Source: Nostoc sp. CHAB 5834
Lineage (GTDB): Bacteria; Cyanobacteriota; Cyanobacteriia; Cyanobacteriales; Nostocaceae
Assembly: GCA_020829485.1 (NCBI GenBank)
Contig: JAIVFU010000038.1
Location: 1-63,357, forward strand
DNA: 63,357 nt
Reading direction: 5' to 3'
A program made the translations under genes and the position numbers. Below are positions 53,211-62,800 of this stretch, piece by piece. The notes below the pieces were generated by a model. The model saw nothing but the letters and a program-made list of their open reading frames with translations, made no database searches and was not told where the DNA came from. How positions within the stretch are numbered: the stretch's first letter is position 1; every line of letters starts with the position of its first letter.

Positions 53211-53873
53211 ATGAACTTCAAAAAAATTCTGTTTTTATTGGTTACAGGCGTTAGTATTACCAGCTTGGGAATTGCTGGATGTGCGCCGCAACAGCAAGAT
53301 TTGGAAGCCGGGACACAACCTTCTACTTTAACCGGTCAGACCGAAACCGAAACACCAGTTACGACAACAACTCCCACAACTCAAACACAAGAACGCCCCG
53401 GCGATGTTCCTTATGTACCTACACCACAGCCAGTGGTAGATGCAATGTTGGAAGTGGCAAAAGTGGGTAAGACTGATATGCTTTACGACCTTGGTAGCGG
53501 TGATGGCAGAATTGTTAATACTGCGGCACAAAAGTTTGGTACGCAGGGTTTTGGCATAGATATTGACCCCCAACGCATCAAAGAAGCTAATGAGAATGCC
53601 CAGAAGGCAGGAGTAACCGATCGCGTGAAGTTTGTCCAACAAGACTTGTTCAACACTGACTTTAGTAAAGCAACAGTAGTTACACTTTACTTGCTGCCTG
53701 AAATCAACCTCAAACTTCGTCCCAAGCTATTGAGTGAACTCAAACCTGGTACTCGCATTGTCTCCCATGCCTTCGATATGGGCGACTGGAAACCAGACCA
53801 GACGCTGACTGTAGAGGGCAAAACTATTTACTATTGGGTAGTTCCTGAAAAAGTGCCAGCGAATTTGCGCTAG
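53211..53873 (+). CDS. Lipoprotein with SAM-methyltransferase fold
   Basis: 220 residues from the ATG at 53211 (AAGGAG lies nine bases upstream; a TTG three bases earlier is less likely). Residues 1-24 are a lipoprotein signal with lipobox LGIAGC, so the protein should be lipid-anchored outside the cytoplasm. A Thr-rich spacer follows to about 65, then a class I methyltransferase core: YVPTPQPVVDAMLEVAKVGK, motif I LYDLGSGDGRIVNTA near 97, FGIDIDP near 120, VKFVQQDLFN near 146 and LYLLPEINLKLRPKLLSELK. SAM is not expected in the periplasm, so the combination is odd: it may be retained on the inner leaflet, or no longer catalytic. Confidence 0.85.
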   Translation: MNFKKILFLLVTGVSITSLGIAGCAPQQQDLEAGTQPSTLTGQTETETPVTTTTPTTQTQERPGDVPYVPTPQPVVDAMLEVAKVGKTDMLYDLGSGDGRIVNTAAQKFGTQGFGIDIDPQRIKEANENAQKAGVTDRVKFVQQDLFNTDFSKATVVTLYLLPEINLKLRPKLLSELKPGTRIVSHAFDMGDWKPDQTLTVEGKTIYYWVVPEKVPANLR

Positions 53874-53965
53874 GGACTAATACCATTGCCCCTGAGATAC
53901 CTCACTCTGGTTTTGCTTGTGCAAAACTTGTCTCTCTTCTTAATAAGGCTACGTTGTATACATAA

Positions 53966-54101
53966 TAGGACTTACGCAATAACTCTCTGAAACTCTCATT
54001 TCTTTGTGACAGCAGTTGCTCATGGGGGAAACCCCCAAGACCGCGCTGCCTCTCCTTTGCGCCTTTGCGGTTCGTTTTTCCATTATTTTGCGTAAGTCCT
54101 G
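53966..54101. mobile_element. 136-bp MITE, AGGACTTACGCAA ends
   Basis: AGGACTTACGCAATAA at the left and its complement TTTTGCGTAAGTCCT at the right form a 13-base perfect inverted repeat. If one extra base belongs to each tip, CATAA flanks both sides (53961-53965, 54102-54106). The interior has GGGGGAAACCCCC and a CTCCTTTGCGCCTTTGCGGT segment shared with other repeats. Single arms of this type (TTGCGTAAGTCTTGAAT) occur near 47259 and 11089. Confidence 0.7.
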
Positions 54102-54169
54102 CATAAGTCGAAAAATTCTCTACCCACATTTTTGTCAGAGTGAAACTGTCACACTTACCGACATCCCCC

Positions 54170-54285
54170 CTGAACTGAAGTTCAGCGGCTCATAGCTGAA
54201 GTCCACTTAAGTAGACTAAATAATTAATTCAGTCCACGCTTAGTGGACTTTAGCTATTAAACTCGGAATTGATTCCGAGGCGGGA
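54170..54285. repeat. Multi-hairpin repeat (AGTCCAC and CTCGGAAT stems)
   Basis: Four stems in a row: CTGAACT/AGTTCAG, AGTCCACTT/AAGTAGACT (imperfect), AGTCCAC/GTGGACT and CTCGGAAT/ATTCCGAG. The layout matches 12690-12775 and 62422-62471, with different arm bases but each arm still complementary. Confidence 0.65.
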
Positions 54286-54593
54286 TAAAAACGCAGTGCG
54301 AGAAAAGATATGGCTGCGACAAGACTTGTGTGTACACCCTAGCCTTAATAAGGACAGGGTGAGGTTTTAAAAGATTTTTGAGTAATCGGATAACTTGTGT
54401 TTACACCGTAGCTCCTTGGCAAAGAGAGGAGTTGGGAATGAAACGTACTTTATGCAAACTAGAACCTTTATATTTTTAAATTACCTCTATAGGGGGTTGA
54501 CAACAGCAAGTTTAGATATTCAAAAGAATAATCTAAAATTCAAAATAATTTAACTGAGTGCAAATTCAAGCAAGGGCAGCTTAGGCAGGAAAT

Positions 54594-55403
54594 ATGATAG
54601 GGTTAAAAGGAAAGAATGCTTTAATTACAGGTGCAACTTCAGGTATTGGTCAGGCGATCGCAATCAGACTCGCTCAAGAAGGGTGCAATATTGCTATCAA
54701 TTACCGCTCATACCCCGAATCTGCGACAGATACGGAAGAGATGGCATTGCAAAAAGCCTGCGGAAATATCGGAAATTGTGGTGTGAAGTCGCTACCGGTT
54801 CAGGGAGATGTCTCCCAAGAATCAGACATTGTTGAGATGGTCAACACCGTAGTAAAGGAATTTGGCAGTTTAGATATTCTAGTTAACAATGCTGGTATTC
54901 AAAAAGAAAGTCCATCCCACGAAGTCACCACAGCAGACTTTGACCAGGTAATTGCAGTCAATCTCCGGGGTGCTTATCTCTGCGCCCGTGAAACTATTAA
55001 ACACCTCCTGTCTAAAAATCGTCCGGGAGTGATTATTAATATTTCCAGTGTTCACGAAATTATTCCGCGACCGATGTATATCAGTTATTCCATTAGCAAA
55101 GGCGGTATGGAAAACCTAACCAAAACTTTAGCATTGGAATATGCCAAGCAAGGTATTCGTGTTAACGGCATTGCCCCCGGAGCAACAGTGACCCCAATAA
55201 ATCAAGCCTGGATAGATGACCCCGAAAAAAAGGCGATCGTGGAAAGTCACATCCCAATGGGGCGTGCTGGCTCTTCAGAGGAGATGGCAGCCGCAGTAGC
55301 TTTTTTAGCTTCCGATGAAGCCGCCTATATCACCGGACAAACCTTATTCATAGATGGTGGATTGACTCTGTATGCTGACTTCCGAGAAAGCTGGTCAGCT
55401 TGA
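54594..55403 (+). CDS. SDR-family oxidoreductase, glucose 1-dehydrogenase-like
   Basis: 269 residues, a classical short-chain dehydrogenase. Cofactor motif TGATSGIGQAIA near 14-25, NYRS near 36 (favouring NADP), NNAG near 97, and the catalytic triad in ISSVHEIIPRPMYISYSISKGG: Ser near 150, Tyr near 163 and Lys near 167. The SVHEIIP sequence and the RVNGIAPGATVTPIN region are typical of glucose/ribitol dehydrogenase members. It lies 335 bases upstream of an invertase, so glucose from sucrose could be its substrate (inference). Confidence 0.88.
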   Translation: MIGLKGKNALITGATSGIGQAIAIRLAQEGCNIAINYRSYPESATDTEEMALQKACGNIGNCGVKSLPVQGDVSQESDIVEMVNTVVKEFGSLDILVNNAGIQKESPSHEVTTADFDQVIAVNLRGAYLCARETIKHLLSKNRPGVIINISSVHEIIPRPMYISYSISKGGMENLTKTLALEYAKQGIRVNGIAPGATVTPINQAWIDDPEKKAIVESHIPMGRAGSSEEMAAAVAFLASDEAAYITGQTLFIDGGLTLYADFRESWSA

Positions 55404-55738
55404 AAAAGAGGCAAGGGAGGAGGGGGCAGGGAGCAAGGGGGATAGAGCAGAGAGGGGATTCAACACTTCGACCCAACTTTTGGAGAGGCTACGTTTAGGG
55501 CGCAGCCATGCCCCAGGCTTTATAGCAGAGCTACGGGCAACGCAAAGCTACGTCGCCTGTTTCGTTAGCTTCCCGTAGGGTACGAACCACGCTTGTAGAA
55601 AGAAATGGGGGACTCAGACGTTCTGCTCTGCTTCACAGCAGTTCTTGATGAAGTCATTTCCCCCTGCCCCCTGCCTCTCCGTTGTTGTGTACTTTCCACA
55701 ATTGAGTCGATACATACCATTAGTAGAATTAAACGCCC
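55404..55738. other. Intergenic with dispersed repeat fragments
   Basis: No gene. The part 55487-55570 carries fragments like GAGGCTACGTTTAGGGCGCA and GCTACGTCGCCTGTTTCGTT with GTTAGCTTCCCGTAGGGTAC, relatives of the CGTAGCGTCCCGTAGGGAAG repeat. A CCCCCTGCCCCCTGCC tract is near 55662. Confidence 0.5.
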
Positions 55739-57142
55739 ATGACTAGCGCGATCGATAAGAACAGTCTGCTGGAAGCAGAAGCCTGGGAATTGTTGGAAGA
55801 GTCGATAATTTATTACCAGGGAAAACCCATTGGTACTGTAGCCGCCAGAGATGCGGAGTCAGATGCACTCAATTACGATCAGTGCTTTCTCCGCGATTTT
55901 GTCCCTTCTGCCTTGGTGTTTCTCATGCACGGCAAAGCAGAGATTGTGCGTAACTTCTTAGTAGAAACACTGAAGTTACAAAGTCATGAAAAGCAGATAG
56001 ACTGCTTTGAACCAGGAGCGGGATTAATGCCTGCAAGTTTCAAAGTACATTCTAATGGGAATGAGGAATTTTTGGTCGCTGATTTTGGTGAACTAGCGAT
56101 CGCTCGCGTTCCCCCAATTGATTCTTGTATGTGGTGGATTCTCTTGCTACGCGCCTATGAAAAAGCTACAGGCGATTTGACTCTAGCGCGTCAGCCAGAT
56201 TTTCAAGCAGGAATCAAGTTAATTTTGGATCTTTGCTTGGTACATCGCTTTTCCATGTACCCAACAATGTTAGTTCCCGATGGCGCGTTTATGATTGACC
56301 GTCGCATGGGAGTCTACGAACATCCTCTAGAAATTCAGGTGTTATTCTATGCGTCTCTCAGGGCTGCTACTGAATTGCTTTTACCAGATGGGGATGGCGA
56401 TAGCTACCTTGGCAAAGTCAATAGGCGATTGGGATCTTTGAAATATCATATCCGCAACTATTACTGGCTAGACTTAAAGCGATTGGGGGAAATTTATCGT
56501 TACAAGGATAACGAATTTGGTAAAGAAATTGTTAATAAATTCAACATCAACTCAGAATCAATCCCCACTTGGTTGACTGAGTGGTTGCCCGAAACTGGAG
56601 GATATTTAGCGGGAAATCTGGGGCCGGGACGGATAGATTTTCGCTTTTTTGCTCTGGGAAATCTGATGGCAATCTTAGCTTCCTTAGCAAGCGAAAAAGA
56701 ATCTCAAAGTATTATGAATTTATTTGCCCAACGTTGGCAAGACTTGATCGGCTATATGCCTGTTAAAATCTGCTTTCCAGCAATGGATGGTTTAGAGTGG
56801 AGAATTGTTACAGGATGTGATTCTAAAAACAGGGCTTGGTCTTATCACAACGGCGGTAACTGGCCCGTTTTGCTGTGGTTATTTACCGCAGCGGCACTGA
56901 AAGCAGGTCGAATAGAACTTGCCCAAGCAGCTATCGCCATTGCCGAAAGGCGTTTATTTAAGGATAAATTCCCAGAATACTACGATGGCAACAATGGCCG
57001 TTTGATTGGCAAAGAAGCTAGAATTTATCAAACCTGGAGCATTGCCGGATTGCTAGCAGCCAAAAAACTGCTGGAAAATCCAGATCACTTGGAATTAATC
57101 AGCTTTGCAGAGGGTCTTGAAGTTCCAGGCTGTAGTCTGTAG
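55739..57142 (+). CDS. invB: Alkaline/neutral invertase, glycoside hydrolase family 100
   Basis: Cuts sucrose into glucose and fructose in the cytosol. 467 residues, the length of cyanobacterial GH100 enzymes (Inv-A/Inv-B of Anabaena, the ancestors of plant A/N invertases). Family features: [20 protein letters not shown] with the catalytic Asp near 52, [40 protein letters not shown], and [20 protein letters not shown] with the acid near 282. Complete, ATG at 55739. In filamentous strains invertase-B feeds heterocyst metabolism (established for Anabaena); here the next gene upstream is a glucose dehydrogenase-like SDR. Confidence 0.93.
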   Translation: MTSAIDKNSLLEAEAWELLEESIIYYQGKPIGTVAARDAESDALNYDQCFLRDFVPSALVFLMHGKAEIVRNFLVETLKLQSHEKQIDCFEPGAGLMPASFKVHSNGNEEFLVADFGELAIARVPPIDSCMWWILLLRAYEKATGDLTLARQPDFQAGIKLILDLCLVHRFSMYPTMLVPDGAFMIDRRMGVYEHPLEIQVLFYASLRAATELLLPDGDGDSYLGKVNRRLGSLKYHIRNYYWLDLKRLGEIYRYKDNEFGKEIVNKFNINSESIPTWLTEWLPETGGYLAGNLGPGRIDFRFFALGNLMAILASLASEKESQSIMNLFAQRWQDLIGYMPVKICFPAMDGLEWRIVTGCDSKNRAWSYHNGGNWPVLLWLFTAAALKAGRIELAQAAIAIAERRLFKDKFPEYYDGNNGRLIGKEARIYQTWSIAGLLAAKKLLENPDHLELISFAEGLEVPGCSL

Positions 57143-57712
57143 ATACTGATTGCGCCGCAAGGCTCTAAAGAAAATATGATTTACAATACCTTCGCCATTT
57201 TTTTGTAGGTTGGGTTGAGCGTTCGCGTAGCGTCCCGTAGGGAAGCAAAACCCAACAAATATAATATGTTGGGTTTTGTGCCTCAACCCAACCTACGAAT
57301 CGAGGTATTTTTCGATTTGACGAAGGTATTGGATTTAGCTATGTGATTATATAGGGTGTTTCTGCTAACTAGCTACACTGAAACAGCGATGCCTCACAGC
57401 AAGTCGCTTCTCTGCCAGACGCTATGCGTAGCTTGCTACTGCGTAGGAATATAGGTCTACGCGAAACTGTTAGTAAGTATAAGTGAATAAATACCAGAGT
57501 TGTGCTAGGTAAAATCCTAATCAACAGATCGCAGCGATCGCACAGCCTCTTTTCTGCCAGAGCCTAAGCCAACGAGTTACCCTGCCTCTGAATCCTCTTC
57601 TCAAATACCCGATAACTGATACACTATATTGTAAGAGGTATCTGAAGTGTCATACTTAGTAATATCACCAGATAGTCTTTGCATAATTAACACGTTTTAA
57701 CGTGTATAAACC
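57143..57712. other. Intergenic with nested MITE and dispersed repeats
   Basis: No gene. Besides the element at 57184-57331, there is a repeat cluster at about 57385-57475 (GCGATGCCTCACAGCAAGTC, CGCTATGCGTAGCTTGCTAC) and a HIP1 site near 57533. A short inverted pair AACACGTTTTAACGTG near 57689 lies 10 bases before the next start codon. Confidence 0.55.
57184..57331. mobile_element. 148-bp nested MITE, CAATACCTTCG ends, GATTTA duplication
   Basis: Outer ends CAATACCTTCG are inverted at 57184 and 57331, and GATTTA flanks both sides (57178-57183, 57332-57337). Inside, 57205-57296 is a large palindrome (GTAGGTTGGGTTGAG ... CTCAACCCAACCTAC), whose left arm is split by a CGTTCGCGTAGCGTCCCGTA repeat. 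No ORF. A second copy at 62297 has the same internal insertion, so that event came before the amplification. Confidence 0.88.
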
Positions 57713-58015
57713 ATGAAAAATACTTCAGATTTAATTTCAGAATTTGAACAACTATTCAGACAAAAATTACAACTAAATAATTGTAAACTTAGAAAAAAAA
57801 GACAAGAGAATAATTATGAAATTATTACTCCAGCTAAAGACATTTTTTTGATGTATTGGTCTGAATTCCCAGACGTTAACTTAATATATCAAGCTGTAGG
57901 GGTACGCACTCAGCAGACTAGTGTTTATGAACGAGCTATCCGCTCCCACATTAGTTCTAGTCTGAGTAGTATTCAGGAGAATCCTAGCTCTGAATCACCA
58001 TTATTGGTGAACTAA
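57713..58015 (+). CDS. Small soluble protein, unknown
   Basis: 100 residues. Amphipathic helix NTSDLISEFEQLFRQKLQLN, a basic strand-turn (NCKLRKKRQENNYEIITPAK) and a strand pair with aromatic residues (DIFLMYWSEFPDVNLIYQAV), then a Ser-rich tail. It looks like a compact DNA- or protein-binding unit, but I recognise no family. It is AT-rich. ATG at 57713; it is 104 bases upstream of another small gene on the same strand. Confidence 0.55.
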   Translation: MKNTSDLISEFEQLFRQKLQLNNCKLRKKRQENNYEIITPAKDIFLMYWSEFPDVNLIYQAVGVRTQQTSVYERAIRSHISSSLSSIQENPSSESPLLVN

Positions 58016-58119
58016 CTAATACTCAGATAACATAGAGAATATTTACTAAGCTCTCGCCAGTTTTTATCATATAACTGACGAGAGTTGATCACCGAAAATC
58101 TGTTGATCATAAGATAAAA

Positions 58120-58587
58120 ATGCAATCCGAAAAAAATCAAGATCAGCTAGATTATAAAACTTTATTAGCCAATGCAAAGCAAGCTTTAAAAGTTGAATAC
58201 CATAAATCAGCCGCTTTAGCATCCCAACTGCAAGCCGTAAAAACTCAGTTACAGCAAGTTCAGGCTGAAAACAAAACTCTCAGGGAGAGTGCTTACGAAG
58301 ATGTAGTTAAGCACTTTGAGGCGCGAACTCAAGCAGCAGAAGCACTAGCACTAAAAACAGAAGTCCGCCAAAGATTCCTTGAAGCCAATGGTTACAACGA
58401 TGATCAGAGCTTCGAGACTTTATGGGATAGCATTAAAAATAAGATTCAGATCCAAGATGGTGAAGTGAGAATCGTTGCTCAAAATGGCACTCCTAAATTC
58501 ACTTTAACAGGCAGCATGATGACTTTGAGGGATTTTATTCAATCCCTCAAACAAGACCCAATCTCTAGAAAGTTTTTCTCCAAGTAA
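58120..58587 (+). CDS. Coiled-coil protein, unknown
   Basis: 155 residues. Residues 20-75 form a clear coiled coil (KVEYHKSAALASQLQAVKTQ, then LQQVQAENKTLRESAYEDVV), followed by helices AAEALALKTEVRQRFLEANG and a beta-containing domain with IQDGEVRIVAQNGTPKF and TLRDFIQSLKQDPISRKFF. The C-terminal layout resembles phage or integrated-element proteins that act on replication or packaging, but I cannot name one. ATG at 58120. Confidence 0.58.
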   Translation: MQSEKNQDQLDYKTLLANAKQALKVEYHKSAALASQLQAVKTQLQQVQAENKTLRESAYEDVVKHFEARTQAAEALALKTEVRQRFLEANGYNDDQSFETLWDSIKNKIQIQDGEVRIVAQNGTPKFTLTGSMMTLRDFIQSLKQDPISRKFFSK

Positions 58588-58644
58588 AGACCCAAATTTA
58601 TGAAACTATGTCGCTAGAAGCTGGCTAAAGATTGTCCAAGAAAG

Positions 58645-58827
58645 CTATTCATCTTCATCTCCTGGCGGTCGTTCGCTCTCGCTTTGTTGGGCATCCCACT
58701 CCAAAATAATGCGTTCCAACATCTCAGACTGCGTACAGTTATTAACATCGGCGTACATTTTAATCAACTGCCTCACTTCAGGACTGATGTGGCGAATCTC
58801 TAGTTGGTTATTTTGTAGCATGTCCAT
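58645..58827 (-). CDS. Small ribbon-helix-helix-like protein
   Basis: 60 residues: LQNNQLEIRHISPEVRQLIK, then MYADVNNCTQSEMLERIILE. The strand plus two helices fits a CopG/MetJ-type DNA-binding protein, with an acidic tail ESERPPGDEDE. No toxin is adjacent on the same strand, so it may be an orphan regulator or antitoxin. ATG at 58827 or two codons later. Confidence 0.6.
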   Translation of the reverse strand: MDMLQNNQLEIRHISPEVRQLIKMYADVNNCTQSEMLERIILEWDAQQSESERPPGDEDE

Positions 58828-58972
58828 TAACTTTTAGTGTCTATTACTTTATGTTGACCCATTAAACTATTTCTGTTGCAATAAATTTTGTTAATGGCGA
58901 TGTTTTACGACAACCCGCTGCGCGTCTATGCTCTTTGTCACCTGCTATGTAACAATTTAGCCTTAAAATCGC

Positions 58973-61900
58973 TTAACCTGGCGGGGCTGCTTCTTCAAAG
59001 GGACGGATAATCGCTGGGGCTGGCGTAACCTCTGGTTTAAAGATTGCCTGCAATGCTTGTTCTAAGGTTTGTGCCATGACAATGCGGTTTTCGTAAGCCA
59101 CAACTACCCGCACCAAAGTTGGTAAGCTATTCTGTGTGGCTTCTAAATAGATTGGCTCAACATACAGCAGCGATTGCTCAATGGGAATTACTAATAAATT
59201 GCCCTGAATAGCTCTCGAACCCTGGCGATTCCACAGGGAAATTTGCTGAGAAATTACTGGGTCTTGGTTAATTCGCGCTTCGATTTGCTCTGTTCCGTAG
59301 ATCAGTCTTTCTTTGGGAAAAGTATATAACAATAACTTACCGTAGTTTTCGCCATCCGATCGCGCCGCTAACCAAGCGATTAAATTAGTCCGTTGTCTGG
59401 GAGTATACGGCAGAAGCAGGATAAACTCTTCTCTACGAGAGGCTGCGCCAACAAACGGTACAGTGGGTAGACTAGTAATCAAATAATACGGCTCTACCGG
59501 ACGGGCTTCGCTGCCATAAATTTCGTTAGGAATCTGCCACTGGTCTTCCCGGTTGTAAAATACCTGGGGGTCGGTCATGTGGTAGGTCATCAACCGCTCA
59601 GATTGAATTTTGAAGAAGTCCACAGGATACCGGATGTGGCTGCGGAGATTAATCGGCATGGCACTGAGCGGTTTGAAGGTGTTGGGAAATATCCTTGACC
59701 AAGTGGCAATGATCGGATCGCTGGGATCGGCAATATAAAAATTAACGCTGCCGTGATAGGCATCAATCACTACCTTGATAGAATTACGAATGTAGTTGAT
59801 TCCCTCGCTACCAGTGTCTGAGTAAGGATAGCGATCGCTCGTTGTGTAGGCATCAACAATCCAGTAAAGATAACTGGGATTACTTGGGAAATCTTGATTA
59901 GCAGCAGCAGCCACTAAATAAGGGTCGCTGTCAAATTTCAAAAAAGGTGCGATCGCTTGAATACGTTGCTTCACATTTCGCCGGAACAACACCTTTGTCT
60001 CAGGCAAAAAGTCCCGTGTGAATAACATTTGCCAATCCTTCAAATACATGGCAAATAGCCAGCGTCGCCATGCTGAAGCAATTTCAACGCCACCCAGACC
60101 ATCATAAGAGTTGTAAACATTGTCACTACCACTGGGATAGTCTAGCTCTCTAACTCTTGTGCCAGTCATCACGTAGGTATTGGCTATTTCACCGTAATAA
60201 ATTCGGGGTTGCCCAATGGGAATACTGTCACGAATGGCTTCACTGGAAGTTGTCAGGGCAGTACTATTACCGCTAATATCTTTGACAAAATATTCTGGTA
60301 GCCCACCCGGCCCAACTGTATTAACTGGGCTAACAGTGAACCCAAAACCGTGGGTATAAATTAAATGGCGGTTAACCCATGTTTGAGCTTCCTGTGGTAC
60401 TGCACTGTAGTTTAATTCTCGTCCAGCAATTAGTACCTGCCGCCGTTCTGTTTGTTCATCTGCTTGCTGCTCCGGTTCTGGCGGTTTTTGGGGGGCTGAT
60501 GGGCGGCGGGAAGTTACATCTGTTTTCAGAGTATACCGATCAATATCGGCATCGGGGAACCGATAATATGGCCGGATTTGTTGCAGTTGACGGTTAGTTT
60601 GTAACAGTGGGTGCTGATCCCAAAGGCGAATATTCCGAATTGTCAAGTCATTATTTTGAATATCAGCTTCAGTTAGTGTTCCTTGGGGGTTGAAGGTTCT
60701 GGTATCGATCGCCTCTAAATCGAATGCTTGGCGAGTTAAGGCAATAGTCCGCTGAATGTAGGGTTGCTCTCGTTGCAACTCATTAGGTAGGACAATTAAA
60801 GATTGCACCACAGCAGGTATAACAACATCAGTTGCTACAACTAGTACTAGATAAACCCCTAATCCGTAAAATACTAAACGACGATACCGAGATTTGGGTT
60901 TCCAGAAAAAGGTTTGCCAAAGTAGGTAAGTTGCGATCGCTCCTGCCACGATGCACAAGACGGTGTAAGCTGGCAACTGGGTTGTCACATCCGTATAGCT
61001 AGCACCATAACTTACTCCACGGGTAGAATACACCAGTTCATAGCGACTCAGCCAATAACTAAAAGCCACTACCAGCATCAACAAGCCACCCATACCGGAT
61101 AAATGACGCTGCTGCTGGGGCGAAAAACCAGGGAAAATCCCCTGACTCAAACTGTCAGCCGACAAGAGATAAGTGAGGGTAACGGCGACAAAGCCATACA
61201 AACATAATCCCATCAGCCAGAGTTCTAGTAGTTCCCAAACGGGTAAGGAAAATACATAAAAGCTGATATCTCGGCCAAATAAAGGCTCAGTGCTGTTGAA
61301 AAGGGTGGGGTGAAAATATTGCAGCACCTTTGCCCAGTTTTGGAATAGGATCAACCCAAAAATGGGGCTGAATACAACTGCGATCGCAGTTAGTAAAAAT
61401 TGGGGATAAATTAAGATTGCGATCGCTATTCCCACAATTAAACCGAGATACGAGACTTGAGAGACAATCTCCCTCAAGAGTTGCCAGATTGTCTCTGGTC
61501 GAAATAGGGCAATAATGGGTTGACTAGCTTTATTAACTGGAGGATGCCAGTAAGAAAGAGCAATTTGACCATAGTGAGCCAGCATTAACCCGATCAACAA
61601 GCTCAGTACGAAAGCTAGGGGTAATAACCAGCGCAATCTGAATGGTTTAAGGCGTTGCGGTGTAAGTGTTCGGGTTTCGTTGCGTGTTTGATAATGAGGA
61701 CTGAGAAAATTCTTTAATTCACTGCTCAGTTCTGCTTCCTCACGCCTCACTTCTTCAATCTTCAAAGACTGGGGATATTTTAACCGTTGTGCGAAAGCCA
61801 GATTTAGCAGTAGATAAGCAGCAGTTATCCCAGCCACCACTATCCACAAAACACCACGAGTTACCACTCTTAACAGAAATACTTGGAGGTAGCCGACTTC

Positions 61901-62002
61901 CTGAAACCAAAAAATCTCTGCTCCTATGCGGGAACCCAGATCCAGGAGTAGCCACAGCCCGAAGAATACAATTAATAGTCTAAAGCCCCATTTCCAATAC
62001 AT
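58973..62002 (-). CDS. UPF0182 family large membrane protein
   Basis: 1009 residues, the family length. Seven or eight helices in the first 400 residues ([18 protein letters not shown] at the start; [20 protein letters not shown] near 135), then a large soluble part with long family-typical stretches: [40 protein letters not shown] near 560, [14 protein letters not shown] segment and [20 protein letters not shown] near 770. The family is widespread in cyanobacteria and actinobacteria; its function is unknown. Complete from ATG at 62002. Confidence 0.92.
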   Translation of the reverse strand: MYWKWGFRLLIVFFGLWLLLDLGSRIGAEIFWFQEVGYLQVFLLRVVTRGVLWIVVAGITAAYLLLNLAFAQRLKYPQSLKIEEVRREEAELSSELKNFLSPHYQTRNETRTLTPQRLKPFRLRWLLPLAFVLSLLIGLMLAHYGQIALSYWHPPVNKASQPIIALFRPETIWQLLREIVSQVSYLGLIVGIAIAILIYPQFLLTAIAVVFSPIFGLILFQNWAKVLQYFHPTLFNSTEPLFGRDISFYVFSLPVWELLELWLMGLCLYGFVAVTLTYLLSADSLSQGIFPGFSPQQQRHLSGMGGLLMLVVAFSYWLSRYELVYSTRGVSYGASYTDVTTQLPAYTVLCIVAGAIATYLLWQTFFWKPKSRYRRLVFYGLGVYLVLVVATDVVIPAVVQSLIVLPNELQREQPYIQRTIALTRQAFDLEAIDTRTFNPQGTLTEADIQNNDLTIRNIRLWDQHPLLQTNRQLQQIRPYYRFPDADIDRYTLKTDVTSRRPSAPQKPPEPEQQADEQTERRQVLIAGRELNYSAVPQEAQTWVNRHLIYTHGFGFTVSPVNTVGPGGLPEYFVKDISGNSTALTTSSEAIRDSIPIGQPRIYYGEIANTYVMTGTRVRELDYPSGSDNVYNSYDGLGGVEIASAWRRWLFAMYLKDWQMLFTRDFLPETKVLFRRNVKQRIQAIAPFLKFDSDPYLVAAAANQDFPSNPSYLYWIVDAYTTSDRYPYSDTGSEGINYIRNSIKVVIDAYHGSVNFYIADPSDPIIATWSRIFPNTFKPLSAMPINLRSHIRYPVDFFKIQSERLMTYHMTDPQVFYNREDQWQIPNEIYGSEARPVEPYYLITSLPTVPFVGAASRREEFILLLPYTPRQRTNLIAWLAARSDGENYGKLLLYTFPKERLIYGTEQIEARINQDPVISQQISLWNRQGSRAIQGNLLVIPIEQSLLYVEPIYLEATQNSLPTLVRVVVAYENRIVMAQTLEQALQAIFKPEVTPAPAIIRPFEEAAPPG

Positions 62003-62139
62003 TTTGATTCACCATCATTGATCCTTAAAACTCGGTTGTTGCAGTTCAAAGCACAAGTTCCGAGTTCCCAGCCTCAAGCTTGCTAATTAGAAGTCTATTT
62101 TTTCTGTTCTAGCGTCCTTACTTGCTACTTGCTACCTCC

Positions 62140-62292
62140 CTAAAAGGCTTTGGGAATTCCAGCTTGTTTCAAAACTCCGTTAGCGGTATGGCGTGACTTG
62201 ATGGTTCCGTCTACAACAAACCGACGATCTGTAATTGGACTGTACCAGATTTCATGATCTCCTTTGCCTTGCCGTTCAAAGTAGCACCCAAC
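62140..62292 (-). pseudogene. hicA: hicA toxin gene, 5' end lost
   Basis: A 50-codon frame reads GCYFERQGKGDHEIWYSPIT, then DRRFVVDGTIKSRHTANGVL and KQAGIPKAF. This is the dsRNA-binding-like fold of HicA, with the catalytic His in GDHEIW. The first 20 or so residues are absent: just upstream of the frame a stop appears and, at 62297, the inverted-repeat end (CAATACCTACACCA) of a MITE begins. The gene was therefore cut by that insertion. No hicB lies next to it. Confidence 0.85.
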
Positions 62293-62296
62293 TTCT

Positions 62297-62404
62297 CAAT
62301 ACCTACACCATTTTTTTGTAGGTTGGGTTGAGCGTTCGCGTAGCGTCCCGTAGGGAAGCAAAACCCAACAAATACGTTGGGTTTCGTGCCTCAACCCAAC
62401 CTAC
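62297..62404. mobile_element. Truncated copy of the CAATACC nested MITE
   Basis: CAATACCTACACCATTTTTT then the same palindrome and internal repeat as at 57205-57296, about 90% identical. The right outer arm is missing after CTACACC. It interrupts hicA. Confidence 0.82.
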
Positions 62405-62421
62405 ACCTGAAATCTCTCCTT

Positions 62422-62471
62422 AGTCCTCTTTAGAGGACTTTAGCTATTAGCAGGGGAATTACATTCCTCTG
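62422..62471. repeat. Double-hairpin repeat (AGTCCTCT and CAGRGGAAT stems)
   Basis: AGTCCTCT-TT-AGAGGACT (62422-62439) and CAGGGGAAT-TAC-ATTCCTCTG (62451-62471), joined by TTAGCTATTAG. Same order and linker as in the block at 54226-54280, with different arm sequences that still pair. Confidence 0.65.
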
Positions 62472-62559
62472 CGGGATGACAACGAAGCTGATGATTTGGG
62501 ACATCCTTACACTGTCGGCTAACCTAATAATTACAGAAGCGATCGCTCCTAACTCACTA

Positions 62560-62800
62560 TCATTCACTCTTGGATCTCGGATGTTGCTGTTAAAAACACG
62601 AAGTTCCGAGTTAAAAAGCAGAGCAATCGCTTTCCAATCTCCATTATTCACTCTTGGATCTCGGACGTTGCTGTTCATAGCTCCAAGTTTCGTGTTCTTA
62701 TCTCGAAATTCTATGTTCTGAGGTTGAAGCTTCGAGTTCAGAACTCGGAACGCCGAGCAATTTACTCCAACATCCGAGTTATGAGCCTCAACATTGCACC
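62560..62800. repeat. Degenerate repeat with a ~22-bp period
   Basis: TCACTCTTGGATCTCGGATG at about 62563 recurs at 62648 with one change, and a core like GAAGTTCCGAGTT, CAAGTTTCGTGTT, GAAATTCTATGTT, GAAGCTTCGAGTT returns every 21-23 bases up to about 62790. Similar cores lie at about 62050. No ORF with support. Confidence 0.6.

Larger units (their letters stand above)
53874..54593. other. Intergenic with one MITE and one double-hairpin repeat
   Basis: No gene. It contains the element at 53966-54101 and the structured repeat at 54170-54285. The remaining 300 bases include CTAGCCTTAATAAGGACAGG and an AT-rich segment upstream of the SDR gene that should hold its promoter. Confidence 0.5.

Noticed and set aside
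53902..54129. Minus-strand frame at 53.9-54.1 kb
   Set aside because: It runs through the AGGACTTACGCAA element and encodes only repeat sequence.
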